A stretch of 50,160 nucleotides of DNA. It comes from Paracoccaceae bacterium (GTDB lineage: Bacteria > Pseudomonadota > Alphaproteobacteria > Rhodobacterales > Rhodobacteraceae). The notes under the pieces are model-generated. The model was given only the letters and a program-made list of their open reading frames with translations. It was not told where the DNA came from and made no database searches. Below, one piece after another: positions 29,571-40,090 of the stretch. How positions within the stretch are numbered: the first letter of the stretch is position 1; each line of letters starts with the position of its first letter. The stretch lies in the NCBI GenBank assembly GCA_029938175.1, contig JAPYON010000001.1, positions 139,659-189,818 on the forward strand. The letters are read 5' to 3'. Made by a program: the position numbers and the translations under genes.

Positions 29571-30812
29571 ATGCAATCACGCCTTCTTCCTTTCGTCCTG
29601 ATTGGCATAGCCATCGGCGTGGTCACTGCATTTCTGTCTGTTCTGGAGGAGCCGTTCTGGACCGTTCTCATCTCGGTTCTAGTGATGGTAATCTTATTTG
29701 GGCTGTTGCTGGAGGTCATGCGTAATCCGGTCGAAGAAGGAGATGTCGAGGTGGCGGCAACTGCCAAGCCGATGCCGACGGGGTTCGGGCGGGCGATGCT
29801 GGAACAAATGCCGCTTCCGCTGCTGGTGATTTCGCGTGAGGGGCGGGTGGTTTATGGAAACCCCGCCGCCAAAGAGGTTCTACCCAGTTTGAAACCAAGG
29901 GATCATTTCGCGAGCCTACTACGTGTTCCCGTATTCGTTGATGCGGTCAATGCCGCTGTGACCGATGGAAAGAGTAGCAAGATTTCCTTCACCACTAGCC
30001 AACCACACGAACGGTATTATGAGGCCAGTATAGGCTTGATGCCGGCGGGCAGCGATTTTGACGACAAGGTGCAAGCGATTGTCCAAATCGAGGACCGGAC
30101 ACAGGATCGCAGGGTTGAAAAAATGCGCAGTGATTTTGTGGCGAATGCCAGTCATGAGTTGCGGACACCGCTTGCCTCGATCTTGGGATATATTGAGACT
30201 TTGCAAGGCCACGCCAAGGATGATCCGGTTGCGCGTGAAAAATTTCTTAATATCATGGACAAGCAGGCGACGCGGATGCAGCGCCTTGTTAACGATTTGA
30301 TGTCCTTAAGCCGGATCGAACTGAACGAGCATGTCCGCCCCAGCGACCCATGCGAGTTGAACGAGCTGGTGCGCGAGGCGATATCAGCCCTGTTGCCGTT
30401 GCAAAAGAAATACGAAGTGACATTGGAAACCTTGTTGGACGGCGATGGTCCGGTGGTTGCTGCGGATCGTGATCAGCTGAATCAGGTGCTGGTCAATCTG
30501 ATAGATAACGCCATGAAATACGGTGGCGGTGGCACGGTTGTGACCGTGACAACTGCCGCGCCGGATTTGCGATATGCGAATATGGTAGGGATCACGATTG
30601 CGGATCAGGGCGCAGGGATCGGGGCCGAGCATTTGCATCGCCTGACCGAGCGTTTCTATCGTATAAACGTAAAACAAAGCCGCAATAAGGGGGGCACCGG
30701 CTTGGGTTTGGCGATTGTTAAACATATCGTTAACCGCCACGGCGGCGATCTGCAGATAGAATCGACTTTAGGTGAGGGCAGCCGGTTCACGGTCTGGCTG
30801 CCTGTATCTTAA
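29571..30812 (+). CDS. phoR: Phosphate regulon sensor histidine kinase PhoR
   Basis: Two TM helices, PAS-like region, H-box FVANASHELRTPLASILGYIETLQG, N/G boxes (NLIDNAMKYGG, GTGLGLAIVKHIVNRHGG); followed by a Pho box and phoB. Confidence 0.88.
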   Translation: MQSRLLPFVLIGIAIGVVTAFLSVLEEPFWTVLISVLVMVILFGLLLEVMRNPVEEGDVEVAATAKPMPTGFGRAMLEQMPLPLLVISREGRVVYGNPAAKEVLPSLKPRDHFASLLRVPVFVDAVNAAVTDGKSSKISFTTSQPHERYYEASIGLMPAGSDFDDKVQAIVQIEDRTQDRRVEKMRSDFVANASHELRTPLASILGYIETLQGHAKDDPVAREKFLNIMDKQATRMQRLVNDLMSLSRIELNEHVRPSDPCELNELVREAISALLPLQKKYEVTLETLLDGDGPVVAADRDQLNQVLVNLIDNAMKYGGGGTVVTVTTAAPDLRYANMVGITIADQGAGIGAEHLHRLTERFYRINVKQSRNKGGTGLGLAIVKHIVNRHGGDLQIESTLGEGSRFTVWLPVS

Positions 30813-30836
30813 TCGTATTGGTCATTAGTACCGGTG

Positions 30837-30857
30837 GGGGCGCTAACGCCCCTTCTT
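30837..30857 (+). terminator. Putative intrinsic terminator after phoR
   Basis: GGGGCG-CTAA-CGCCCC stem followed by TTCTT. Confidence 0.6.
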
Positions 30858-30873
30858 GTCATAAAACCGTCAT
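30856..30873 (+). promoter_or_regulatory. Pho box (PhoB binding site)
   Basis: TTGTCAT-AAAA-CCGTCAT: two 7-mers with 4-bp spacer, close to consensus CTGTCATAAATCTGTCAT. Confidence 0.75.
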
Positions 30874-31094
30874 GTCAGTGCAATAAAAGTGCGTTCGAAG
30901 TGGCTGATTCACGAGCCGCGGAATAACTATTCTGCGGTGAGTGTCACGCACTCGATGCAGCAGGTCGTGCGGGTCTCTCAAAAAAGGTATTTTTTAATCT
31001 TGGGGATAGGGTAGAATACGGCGACACGTCGGCGATTTTCACCAACTCGGTTGACCAACGCACGCAAGGTTACATTGCCGGCCTGTTCGGTTAA
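30874..31094 (+). pseudogene. pstB: Degraded 3' end of pstB (phosphate ABC transporter ATPase), frameshifted
   Basis: Frame 1: SAIKVRSKWLIHEPRNNYSAVSVTHSMQQVVRVSQK; then frame 0: FFNLGDRVEYGDTSAIFTNSVDQRTQGYIAGLFG*; matches the PstB C-terminus (cf. E. coli [32 protein letters not shown]...FTKPAKKQTEDYITGRYG). Confidence 0.88.
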
Positions 31095-31105
31095 AGGGGG
31101 CAAGG

Positions 31106-31801
31106 ATGAGCATTAAAGTTCTGGCAGTCGAAGATGAAGAGGCGATTAGCCATCTGCTGAACTACAATTTGACGGCCGAGGGATTTGCAGTTTCCATCAT
31201 TGATGACGGTTATGAGGCGTTGATGGCGGCAGAGGATTTCCAACCTGACATCATTCTGCTGGATTGGATGTTGCCGAACGTCTCGGGTATCGAAATTTGT
31301 CGACAATTACGGGCGCACACCGAGACGCGGGACATTCCGATTATCATGCTGACAGCGCGGGCCGAGGAAGAGGACCGCTTGTGCGGGTTTGACAAGGGCG
31401 CGGATGACTACGTGACCAAACCGTTCTCGATGAAGGAACTGGTGGCGCGGATACATGCGGTTTTGCGACGGGTTAATTCTGCGGCAATGGAAAATTTGGT
31501 GGAGTTTGGCGATATCGGTTTGGACCGCGACACGATGCGAGTGAAACGGGCTGGCGAGGCGGTGACGCTCGGACCGACGGAGTTTCGTTTGCTGGAAGTT
31601 TTAGTTAAATGGCCAGGGCGTGTTTATAGCCGCGAACAATTGCTTGATCAGGTTTGGGGGCAGGGCATTTACGTGGAAGCCCGCACGGTCGACGTGCACA
31701 TCGGGCGGTTGCGCAAGGCGTTGAACAAGGGCGGCTTGGCTGACCCGATCCGCACAGTGCGGGCTTCGGGTTATGCGCTGGACGAGACGTACGGTGGGTG
31801 A
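31106..31801 (+). CDS. phoB: Phosphate regulon response regulator PhoB
   Basis: OmpR/PhoB receiver (ILLDWMLPNVSGIEICRQLR, KGADDYVTKPFSMKELVARI) and winged helix; 12 bp after the pstB remnant. Confidence 0.9.
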   Translation: MSIKVLAVEDEEAISHLLNYNLTAEGFAVSIIDDGYEALMAAEDFQPDIILLDWMLPNVSGIEICRQLRAHTETRDIPIIMLTARAEEEDRLCGFDKGADDYVTKPFSMKELVARIHAVLRRVNSAAMENLVEFGDIGLDRDTMRVKRAGEAVTLGPTEFRLLEVLVKWPGRVYSREQLLDQVWGQGIYVEARTVDVHIGRLRKALNKGGLADPIRTVRASGYALDETYGG

Positions 31802-32068
31802 AGTTGGGCGCTACGGTGCGTTGAGACCGCGTACGCTACGGCTAAAACCTACCGCGCTACTCGTCATCAGGGCCTTTTTCTTTATTTACTAAATTTTTGG
31901 CAACATCGACCGCAGATCCTGCCAACATCCCAATGAACATATCCCAGACGACTCCTGCGCTTACGTTACCGAAGGCCGCGCCAAACGCTATGCCTAGGCC
32001 TACATCGATACCTATGCCGCGGATCTTCGGGGGGTTTCAGGATCAGATTTTATCGCCCAACCCTACTA

Positions 32069-35000
32069 TTAACCTATGATGTTTTGTAACGGATGAACCT
32101 CGATTTCGCTTTCGGTTCGGCCTTTCATCGCGCGCGCTGCGGCGCGACAGCCTGCGGCAGTCGTGTAGTAGGGGATCTTGTCGTACAGCGCTACGGAACG
32201 AATTTCACGAGAGTCTTCAATGGATTGCACACCCTCGGTCGTATTAAATACCAACTGAACCCCACCATCTTTCATCATATCTACGATGTTCGGGCGGCCC
32301 TCGTAGACCTTGTTAACTACGTCCGCCATGATACCGTTCGAGGCTAGATATTCCGCGGTACCGCGTGTGGCGACGATCTTAAAACCAAGGTCGGATACGT
32401 TGCGCGTGGCCTCTAGAATCATCTCGCCTTTGTCGGAATCTTTGATGGAAACAAAAGCATTACCTTCGGTCGGGAGGTCGACACCTGCACCGAGTTGCGA
32501 CTTCAGGAAGGCACGTGAGAAAGTTTTATCGAGTCCCATGACTTCGCCAGTTGAGCGCATTTCAGGGCCAAGTAGGGTATCGACGCCGGGGAAGCGGTTG
32601 AACGGAAGAACGGCTTCTTTCACCGCGTAGTATGGGATGTTTGGATCCACCAGATCGAAGTTCGACAGTGGCTCGCCAGCCATTATGCGGGCGGCGATAG
32701 AGGCGATCGGGGAACCTGTTGCTTTGGCTACGAAGGGCACAGTACGACTGGCCCGTGGGTTGACTTCGAGAACATAAATCACGCCGTCTTTGATCGCGAA
32801 TTGCACGTTCATCAGACCGACGACGTTTAGGCCAATGGCCATGGCCTCGGTCTGACGCTTTAGCTCGGTGATGGTTTCGGTGTCTAGAGAATAGGGTGGT
32901 AGCGAACAGGCTGAGTCACCGGAATGCACGCCGGCTTCTTCGATGTGTTCCATGATGCCTGCTACGTGGACGGATTTGCCGTCACATAGCGCGTCTACGT
33001 CAACTTCGATTGCGCCAATTAAATAGCTGTCGAGCAACACAGGGTTGTCGCCTGACAGGCTGATCGCCGCATTTATGTAGCGGGTCAGTTGGGCGTCGTC
33101 GCGCACAATCTCCATGCCGCGACCACCGAGTACGTAGGAGGGGCGAATAACCAGTGGATAGCCAACGTCTTTGGCGATCTCGAACGCTTGTTCGGGGCTG
33201 GAAGCGATGCCATTGTAGGGCTGTTTCAGGTCCAGATCGTTTAGTAATTGCTGGAAGCGTTCGCGGTCTTCGGCAAGGTCAATTGCGTCGGGCGTGGTGC
33301 CGAGGATCGGGATACCTTCGGCTTCTAGCGCGTTCGCCAGTTTCAACGGGGTTTGACCGCCGAATTGCACGATAACGCCGTGGAGGGTGCCGTTTTCCTG
33401 TTCGACGCGCAGGATTTCCAAAACGGATTCTAGTGTGAGAGGCTCAAAATACAGGCGGTCCGACGTGTCGTAGTCTGTCGATACCGTTTCAGGATTACAG
33501 TTGATCATGATGGTTTCATAATCGGCAGCAGTCAGGGCGTAACAGGCGTGACAGCAGCAGTAATCGAACTCGATTCCTTGGCCAATACGGTTCGGACCGC
33601 CGCCAAGGATGACGACTTTCTTGCGATCTGATGGGCGGGCTTCGCATTCCACGGTGCCCATCGTGTCGGCTTCGTAGGTCGAGTACATATACGGGGTCTG
33701 CGCCTCGAATTCGGCGGCGCAGGTATCGATGCGTTTGAAGCAGGCTTTAACGTCCATAGCGAGGCGCGAGTGACGGACACCTGTTTCGGTGTTCTTGGTC
33801 AGGGTTGCCAGACGAGCATCAGAGAATCCCATCATTTTGATCCGGCGCATATCATGCGCGTTGGTCGGCAGGTCGTTTTCGCGAAGAAGGGCTTCTTCAT
33901 CGACGATTTCCTTGATGCGCTCAAGGAACCACGGGTCGAATTTGGTGTGTGTGTGGATTGTTTCCAGCGACATGCCTTCACGCATGGCTTGGGCGATCAG
34001 CAGCATTCGGTCGGGCGTTTGCAGGGATATGGCGGCGATGATCGCGGCCTCTCCCTCGCCTTCGATCTCCATTTCATCGAATCCGGTCAAACCTGTTTCC
34101 AGCGATGCGAGCGCTTTTTGCAAGCTTTCGTGGATGGTCCGGCCGATAGCCATAGCTTCGCCCACGGATTTCATCGCGGTGCCGAGAATTGGCTCGGCGC
34201 CAGGGAATTTTTCGAATGTGAAACGCGGGATTTTAGTTACGACATAGTCGATGCTTGGCTCGAAAGACGCCGGCGTGACCTTGGTGATGTCATTATCCAA
34301 CTCGTCTAGCGTATAGCCGACCGCCAGCTTCGCTGCGACCTTGGCAATTGGGAAGCCTGTGGCTTTGGACGCAAGAGCCGAGGAGCGAGATACGCGCGGG
34401 TTCATTTCGATGACGACCATACGGCCATCTTCAGGGCTCACGGACCATTGCACATTGGAACCACCGGTTTCGACGCCGATTTCGCGCAGCACGTCGATAG
34501 AGCGGGTCCGCATCAACTGGTATTCTTTGTCCGTCAGGGTCAGCGCAGGGGCTACGGTGATCGAGTCGCCCGTATGCACGCCCATCGGATCGACGTTTTC
34601 GATAGCGCAAATGATGATGGCGTTGTCGGCTTTGTCACGGACGACCTCCATCTCGAACTCTTTCCAGCCCAGCAGGCTCTCGTCGATCAGGATTTGGTTG
34701 ACGGGGGACGCATCCAACCCAGTGCCGCAGAAATGGATGTAATCTTCGCGATTATAGGCAATGCCGCCGCCAGTGCCACCCATTGTGAAGGCAGGGCGAA
34801 TGATGGCGGGCAGGCCGATGTCGTCCAGCGCGTCCATGCACTCGTCCATGGTTTCAGCGATTGTCGCGCGTGGGTTTTCGATGCCAAGACGGTCCATTGC
34901 CTCGCGGAACAGTTTGCGGTCCTCGGCCATTTCGATGGCTTTACGATCCGCGCCGATCATCTCGACGCCGAATTTTTTCAGCACGCCCATGTCATCCAGC

Positions 35001-35302
35001 GCCAATGACGTGTTCAGGCCCGTTTGGCCGCCCATGGTTGGCAGCAACGCGTCTGGACGCTCTTTTTCGATGATTTTGGCGATGACTTCGGGGGTAATCG
35101 GCTCTACATACGTGGCGTCGGCCATGTTGGGGTCGGTCATGATGGTGGCGGGGTTAGAATTGACGAGGATCACGCGGTAACCTTCCTCCTTCAAGGCCTT
35201 ACAGGCTTGTGCGCCGGAATAGTCGAACTCGCAGGCTTGGCCGATAATAATGGGGCCAGCGCCGATAATCATAATAGAGGAGATATCAGTTCTTTTAGGC
35301 AT
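32069..35302 (-). CDS. carB: Carbamoyl-phosphate synthase large subunit
   Basis: [37 protein letters not shown]...; full-length 1077 aa. Confidence 0.97.
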   Translation of the reverse strand: MPKRTDISSIMIIGAGPIIIGQACEFDYSGAQACKALKEEGYRVILVNSNPATIMTDPNMADATYVEPITPEVIAKIIEKERPDALLPTMGGQTGLNTSLALDDMGVLKKFGVEMIGADRKAIEMAEDRKLFREAMDRLGIENPRATIAETMDECMDALDDIGLPAIIRPAFTMGGTGGGIAYNREDYIHFCGTGLDASPVNQILIDESLLGWKEFEMEVVRDKADNAIIICAIENVDPMGVHTGDSITVAPALTLTDKEYQLMRTRSIDVLREIGVETGGSNVQWSVSPEDGRMVVIEMNPRVSRSSALASKATGFPIAKVAAKLAVGYTLDELDNDITKVTPASFEPSIDYVVTKIPRFTFEKFPGAEPILGTAMKSVGEAMAIGRTIHESLQKALASLETGLTGFDEMEIEGEGEAAIIAAISLQTPDRMLLIAQAMREGMSLETIHTHTKFDPWFLERIKEIVDEEALLRENDLPTNAHDMRRIKMMGFSDARLATLTKNTETGVRHSRLAMDVKACFKRIDTCAAEFEAQTPYMYSTYEADTMGTVECEARPSDRKKVVILGGGPNRIGQGIEFDYCCCHACYALTAADYETIMINCNPETVSTDYDTSDRLYFEPLTLESVLEILRVEQENGTLHGVIVQFGGQTPLKLANALEAEGIPILGTTPDAIDLAEDRERFQQLLNDLDLKQPYNGIASSPEQAFEIAKDVGYPLVIRPSYVLGGRGMEIVRDDAQLTRYINAAISLSGDNPVLLDSYLIGAIEVDVDALCDGKSVHVAGIMEHIEEAGVHSGDSACSLPPYSLDTETITELKRQTEAMAIGLNVVGLMNVQFAIKDGVIYVLEVNPRASRTVPFVAKATGSPIASIAARIMAGEPLSNFDLVDPNIPYYAVKEAVLPFNRFPGVDTLLGPEMRSTGEVMGLDKTFSRAFLKSQLGAGVDLPTEGNAFVSIKDSDKGEMILEATRNVSDLGFKIVATRGTAEYLASNGIMADVVNKVYEGRPNIVDMMKDGGVQLVFNTTEGVQSIEDSREIRSVALYDKIPYYTTAAGCRAAARAMKGRTESEIEVHPLQNIIG

Positions 35303-35536
35303 ACCGTGTCCGCGCGTTTGGCCGCCAGCGCGATGGCGCGAGCGGGGAGGGATTCGTCTGCGAGATGCAAATTGTGGCGGTTATAGTCCGTCGGGCAAAA
35401 CGCGCAACCCCAAGCTGGTGGAAAATTGGGGTGTATGGTCAGTAAAATAGCGACATATACGTCGTAATCGAGGTGGTCGTGCCCGAAAATTACCTATAAA
35501 CCCGCGCCGATCATTAAAATTTGACAAGGGATCGAA

Positions 35537-36666
35537 GTGCACACACCGTATATACGTTTTGATATTGGACCATCGGGTGTACCGGAAGAGTTTTCCGGTG
35601 CCTCGGCCGTGTTATGTGCTCGCACGCCAGAGGAAGTACCCGGTGTGTTACGTCAAATGGAAGAAGCGCGACGCAGCGGAGCATGGCTGGCAGGCTATGC
35701 GAGTTACGAGCTGGGCTATGCGCTGGAACCCAAACTGGCCGCATTGATGCCTGCGGATCGGCGAATGCCGTTAATTCAGTTCGGCGTCTTCGATTCACCT
35801 GTCGTGGCGGAGACATTGCCTGATTTTGACGATGCGATAACGACATTTCAACCGAGGTGGACAAGTCAGCAATACTCGGACGCGTTTAAAATGGTGGCTG
35901 AGTGCATAGTTTCGGGGGACTTCTATCAGGCGAACTTGACGCTCCCGTTGGAAGCGACGGTGGCGGGCGACATTCTGGGTTATTATGCAGCTTTGGCTGA
36001 GCGGCAGGCAACACGCTACGGGGCGTATCTCGATTTTGGCGAAGGGGCGAAGATTTTGTCGCGCTCGCCGGAGCTGTTTTTCGAGATTGATAAGAGCGGA
36101 AGCATTCGGACCAGACCGATGAAAGGCACCGCGCCGCGTGATGTTGACCCGCTCATTGATCGCGCTTTAGCCGAAGGATTGGCGGTGGACAAAAAAACCG
36201 AGCCGAAAATTTGATGATTGTTGATCTTCTTCGTAATGACCTTAGCCGTGTCTGCGAGGTCGGCTCGATCAAAGTTCCGAAATTGTTCGAGATCGAAACC
36301 TATGCGACCGTGCACCAAATGGTTTCGCATATCGAAGGCCAACTGCGTGCGGAAATCGACGTCAGCGATCTCTTTTGTGCGTTGTTTCCATGTGGTTCGA
36401 TCACGGGTGCGCCGAAGATCCGGGCAATGGAGGTTCTGAATGAACTCGAAACCGCGCCACGCGATGTGTATTGTGGGGCAATCGGGTGGATGGCCCCTGA
36501 TGGTTGCAGCCGGTTTAGTGTCGCTATCCGCACGGTGATCGTGTTTGATGAAACCCGTGCCGTTTTGAATGTGGGTGGTGGAATCGTATACGATTCAACC
36601 GCTGCGTCTGAATATGAGGAAGCCTTGTGGAAAGCCCGTTTCGCCAACCTGTCCCCGAAAATTTGA
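35537..36666 (+). pseudogene. pabB: Aminodeoxychorismate synthase component I, split by a single-base frameshift at an A7 run (may be functional via slippage, or an assembly error)
   Basis: ORF 35537-36214 ends ...LAEGLAVDKKTEPKI*; ORF in -1 frame continues ..RAENLMIVDLLRNDLSRVCEVG...GSITGAPKIRAMEVL...; together one complete PabB. Confidence 0.85.
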
Positions 36667-37262
36667 AGGTTATCGAGACTTTTGGGTTTTTGACCGAAAA
36701 AGGGTTTGTTCGGTTGGAGGGCCATCTCTCGCGTCTGGCTGGAACTTGTGAGACGCTGGGAATTTCCTGTGACCTCGACGTTTGCCTACAAAAACTGGCG
36801 ACATTACCGATCGAGCAAAACCTGCGTGTTCGCCTGACGATAGATATATCTGGCGAGGTCGATGTGACGAGCGCGGACATGACCCCGACGTCCGAAATTT
36901 GGCGGATTGCCGTTTGTGAAACGCGCCTGTATTCCGCGGATCAATGGTTGCGAGTCAAAACAACGAATCGAGCGCTTTACGATCGGGCGCGGGCAGGTTT
37001 GAAGTCAGAGGTAGACGAACTGATCTTCCTAAACGAAAAAGGCGAGGTTTGCGAGGGTACGATCACAAATATCTTTGCCGACTTCGGCGATGAGCTGGTT
37101 ACGCCCCAAACTTCGTGTGTGCTACTTCCCGGTATCCTTAGGGCGGAGTTGCTGGAGGCTGGCGCGAGGCAGAAAGTTATCTCGTTCACGCGTCTTACAT
37201 GCGCCAAGAGGTTGTTTGTCGGAAATTCACTTCGTGGATTGATTCCGGCTCGACTGGTTTGA
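36627..37262 (+). CDS. Aminotransferase class IV, probable 4-amino-4-deoxychorismate lyase
   Basis: Overlaps the pabB 3' end; KTTNRALYDRARAG, ELIFLNEKGEVCEGTITNIFADFGDELVTPQTSCVLLPGILRAELL. Confidence 0.85.
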   Translation: MESPFRQPVPENLKVIETFGFLTEKGFVRLEGHLSRLAGTCETLGISCDLDVCLQKLATLPIEQNLRVRLTIDISGEVDVTSADMTPTSEIWRIAVCETRLYSADQWLRVKTTNRALYDRARAGLKSEVDELIFLNEKGEVCEGTITNIFADFGDELVTPQTSCVLLPGILRAELLEAGARQKVISFTRLTCAKRLFVGNSLRGLIPARLV

Positions 37263-37375
37263 ATACCTTTGATGACGGCGACACCCTTGACATTTGTCCC
37301 CTAAAGCTGTGTATCCAACCTCTATCAATTCGGCGTGCCATGGAGCGCGCCTTAAGCTGTTTGTAAGGACTTACC

Positions 37376-39223
37376 ATGCACGCCTTTCGCTCTCATAAAT
37401 GTAACGAACTTTCGGCCGCCAACGTGGGCGATACGGTTCGCCTTTCGGGTTGGGTGCATCGCGTTCGTGACCACGGCGGCATCCTGTTTATCGACCTTCG
37501 CGACCACTATGGCATCACGCAGATTTTGGCGGATGAGGATTCACCGGTGTTCCGCGAACTTGAAAAGGTGCGTTCGGAGTGGGTTATTCGCATAGACGGC
37601 ATTGTCATGGCGCGCGCTCCTGAGTTGGTGAACTCCAACCTGCCCACAGGAGAAGTAGAGATTTTCATTCGGGATATGGAGGTTTTGGGTGCATCCGAGG
37701 AACTGCCGTTGCCAGTCTTTGGTGAGCAGGATTACCCCGAAGAAACCCGCCTGAAGTACCGCTTCCTCGACCTTCGTCGCGAGGGTATCCACAACCGTAT
37801 GATGATGCGCTCTAACGTGGTTTCCAGCATTCGTAAACGGATGGAAGGCATCGGGTTTAATGAATTCCAGACGCCGATCATCACGGCGTCGTCCCCTGAA
37901 GGCGCGCGAGACTTTCTGGTTCCGTCGCGTATGCATCCGGGCAAGTTCTATGCGTTGCCGCAGGCTCCGCAGCAGTTCAAGCAGATGATGATGGTTTCGG
38001 GGTTTGACAAATATTTCCAGATCGCACCGTGTTTCCGTGATGAAGACCCGCGTGCTGACCGCTCGCCCACCGACTTCTACCAGTTGGATATGGAGATGTC
38101 TTTTGTAACGCAGCAGGATATTTTCGATACGATCGAGCCTATAATTACCGGTATTTTCGAGGAGTTTGGCGATAAAATCGTGAACACCGACATTCCGCAG
38201 ATTTCGTATAAGGACGCGGCGCAGTGGTATGGCTCGGACAAGCCGGATCTTCGCAATCCGATTAAGATGCAGGTAGTTTCCGAGCATTTCGCTGGCTCCG
38301 GCTTCAAAATTTTCGCTTCGATTTTGGAGCAGGACGGAACCGAGGTTCGTGCTATTCCGGCACCCAAAGGTGGTTCGCGCAAGTTCTGTGATCGCATGAA
38401 CAAATTCGCCCAGCAGGAAGGTCTGCCGGGGATGGGGTATATTTTCTGGCGTGAGAAAACGGCTGATGCTGTGGCGCAAGAACTGGGCATCAAGGTCAAA
38501 GAAGCGCAGGCGATGCTGAAATCCGGTGAGGTTGAGGGTGGCATGGAAGCCGCTGGTCCGCTGGCTAAAAACATCGGGCCATGGCGCACCGAAGCGATCC
38601 GCCAGCAGCTTGGCCTAAATGTCGGCGACGCGGCGTTCTTCCTTGGTGGCAAGCCGAAGTCCTTCGAAGCCGTTGCGGGCCGTGCCCGTAGCATCATTGG
38701 CAAGGAACTTGGCCTGACCGATCAGAAAAGCTTTAAATTTTGCTGGATAGTTGATTTCCCGATCTTCGAGAAAGACGAAACCACTGGCAAGATAGATTTC
38801 GAACACAACCCGTTCTCCATGCCCCAAGGCGGAATGGACGCCCTGAACGGCGATCCGCTTAAGGTTCTGGGCTACCAGTACGATCTGGCCTGTAATGGTT
38901 ACGAGCTGATTTCCGGTGCGATCCGCAATCACAAGCTGGACATGATGTATAAAGCCTTCGGGATTGCCGGATATGGTAAGGACGAGGTCGAAAAACGTTT
39001 CGGAGGTATGGTTAAAGCATTCAAATACGGTGCTCCTCCGCATGGCGGTTGTGCTGCAGGCATTGATCGGATCGTGATGCTGCTGGCGGATGAGGAAAAC
39101 ATCCGCGAGGTCATCATGTTCCCGATGAACCAACGCGCCGAAGATCTGATGATGGAAGCCCCCGGTGAAGCCACGAACGAGCAGCTGCGCGAGTTGGGCT
39201 TGCGGATTATTCCACAGGACTAG
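37376..39223 (+). CDS. aspS: Aspartyl-tRNA synthetase
   Basis: [49 protein letters not shown]; class II motifs ([47 protein letters not shown]). Confidence 0.97.
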   Translation: MHAFRSHKCNELSAANVGDTVRLSGWVHRVRDHGGILFIDLRDHYGITQILADEDSPVFRELEKVRSEWVIRIDGIVMARAPELVNSNLPTGEVEIFIRDMEVLGASEELPLPVFGEQDYPEETRLKYRFLDLRREGIHNRMMMRSNVVSSIRKRMEGIGFNEFQTPIITASSPEGARDFLVPSRMHPGKFYALPQAPQQFKQMMMVSGFDKYFQIAPCFRDEDPRADRSPTDFYQLDMEMSFVTQQDIFDTIEPIITGIFEEFGDKIVNTDIPQISYKDAAQWYGSDKPDLRNPIKMQVVSEHFAGSGFKIFASILEQDGTEVRAIPAPKGGSRKFCDRMNKFAQQEGLPGMGYIFWREKTADAVAQELGIKVKEAQAMLKSGEVEGGMEAAGPLAKNIGPWRTEAIRQQLGLNVGDAAFFLGGKPKSFEAVAGRARSIIGKELGLTDQKSFKFCWIVDFPIFEKDETTGKIDFEHNPFSMPQGGMDALNGDPLKVLGYQYDLACNGYELISGAIRNHKLDMMYKAFGIAGYGKDEVEKRFGGMVKAFKYGAPPHGGCAAGIDRIVMLLADEENIREVIMFPMNQRAEDLMMEAPGEATNEQLRELGLRIIPQD

Positions 39224-39226
39224 AAA

Positions 39227-39600
39227 ATGATACATAGTTCGGCAGAGGCGGGGTATTCGAAGGCATCGGATGCCTATGCGTCTGGTCGGCCTGATTATCC
39301 GGTGGAAATTGCAGGCTGGTTAACGGAGACAGTTGGCCTGCCGGCGGCCTCTACGGTTCTGGGCCTTGGAGCGGGCACGGGAAAATTTACGAATGTTTTG
39401 CGCGTACAGACGCGCGTGTAATCGCGGTTGAGCCAGTTGATGCGATGCGCAACCAACTTTGCAAATATGTGCCGGAAATTACCGCCCTTGCCGGATTGGC
39501 TGAAAATATCCCGCTGGTGGGCGGTTCGGTTGCTGTGGTGGTTTGTCCGATTTATTGTATTGTGTGTGTCACCTTTCGGGAAGGTCTTACATGGACCGCG
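39227..39600 (+). pseudogene. Truncated, frameshifted class I SAM-dependent methyltransferase
   Basis: [23 protein letters not shown]...[16 protein letters not shown], then in a second frame [46 protein letters not shown]; decays into the antisense trxC gene. Confidence 0.72.
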
Positions 39601-40024
39601 TTTTTACCCAGCGCACCAGTTCATCAGCGCGCATAACACCCGCGTGCCGTGCGATTTCCTTACCGTTTTTGAACAGAAGAAGCGCAGGAATGCCACGGAT
39701 ATTAAACCGTTGGCTGGCATTGCGGTGAATGTCGGTGTTGATCTTGGCAAAGCGCGCGCCGGTTTTCATCTGCTTGGCGGCTTTGTCGAATTCCGGCGTC
39801 ATCGTGCGACATGGACCACACCACGGCGCCCACATATCGACAACTACGGGCAGTTCGTCGTTCGTGGTGCATTTCAGGACAGTCGCTAGATCGGTGTCGT
39901 GGACTTGGCCAGCCGCCAAAGATTTGCCGCAGCTTCCGCATTTCGGGCCTGCGCCAAGCTTGCCTTCGGGGATTTTGTTGACGGTTTTGCAAGACATACA
40001 GGTCAGGTTCTTGGTGCAAGCCAT
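39587..40024 (-). CDS. trxC: Thioredoxin TrxC (thioredoxin 2 type with N-terminal zinc ribbon)
   Basis: LTCMSCKTVNKIPEGKLGAGPKCGSCG and VDMWAPWCGPCRTMTPEF; start chosen at 40024. Confidence 0.92.
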   Translation of the reverse strand: MACTKNLTCMSCKTVNKIPEGKLGAGPKCGSCGKSLAAGQVHDTDLATVLKCTTNDELPVVVDMWAPWCGPCRTMTPEFDKAAKQMKTGARFAKINTDIHRNASQRFNIRGIPALLLFKNGKEIARHAGVMRADELVRWVKTRSM

Positions 40025-40090
40025 GGGAGACTCCATAAATTCAGGTATTGAATATAAAGGTGGCCAAAGAGACGTTATCAAGAGGGTAGA

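Noticed and set aside
33770-34309. 179-aa plus-strand ORF (and neighbours 33789-34247, 34448-35008)
   Set aside because: All antisense to carB, a highly conserved full-length gene.
37541-38479. 312-aa minus-strand ORF
   Set aside because: Antisense to aspS; histidine/arginine-rich shadow translation without domain motifs.
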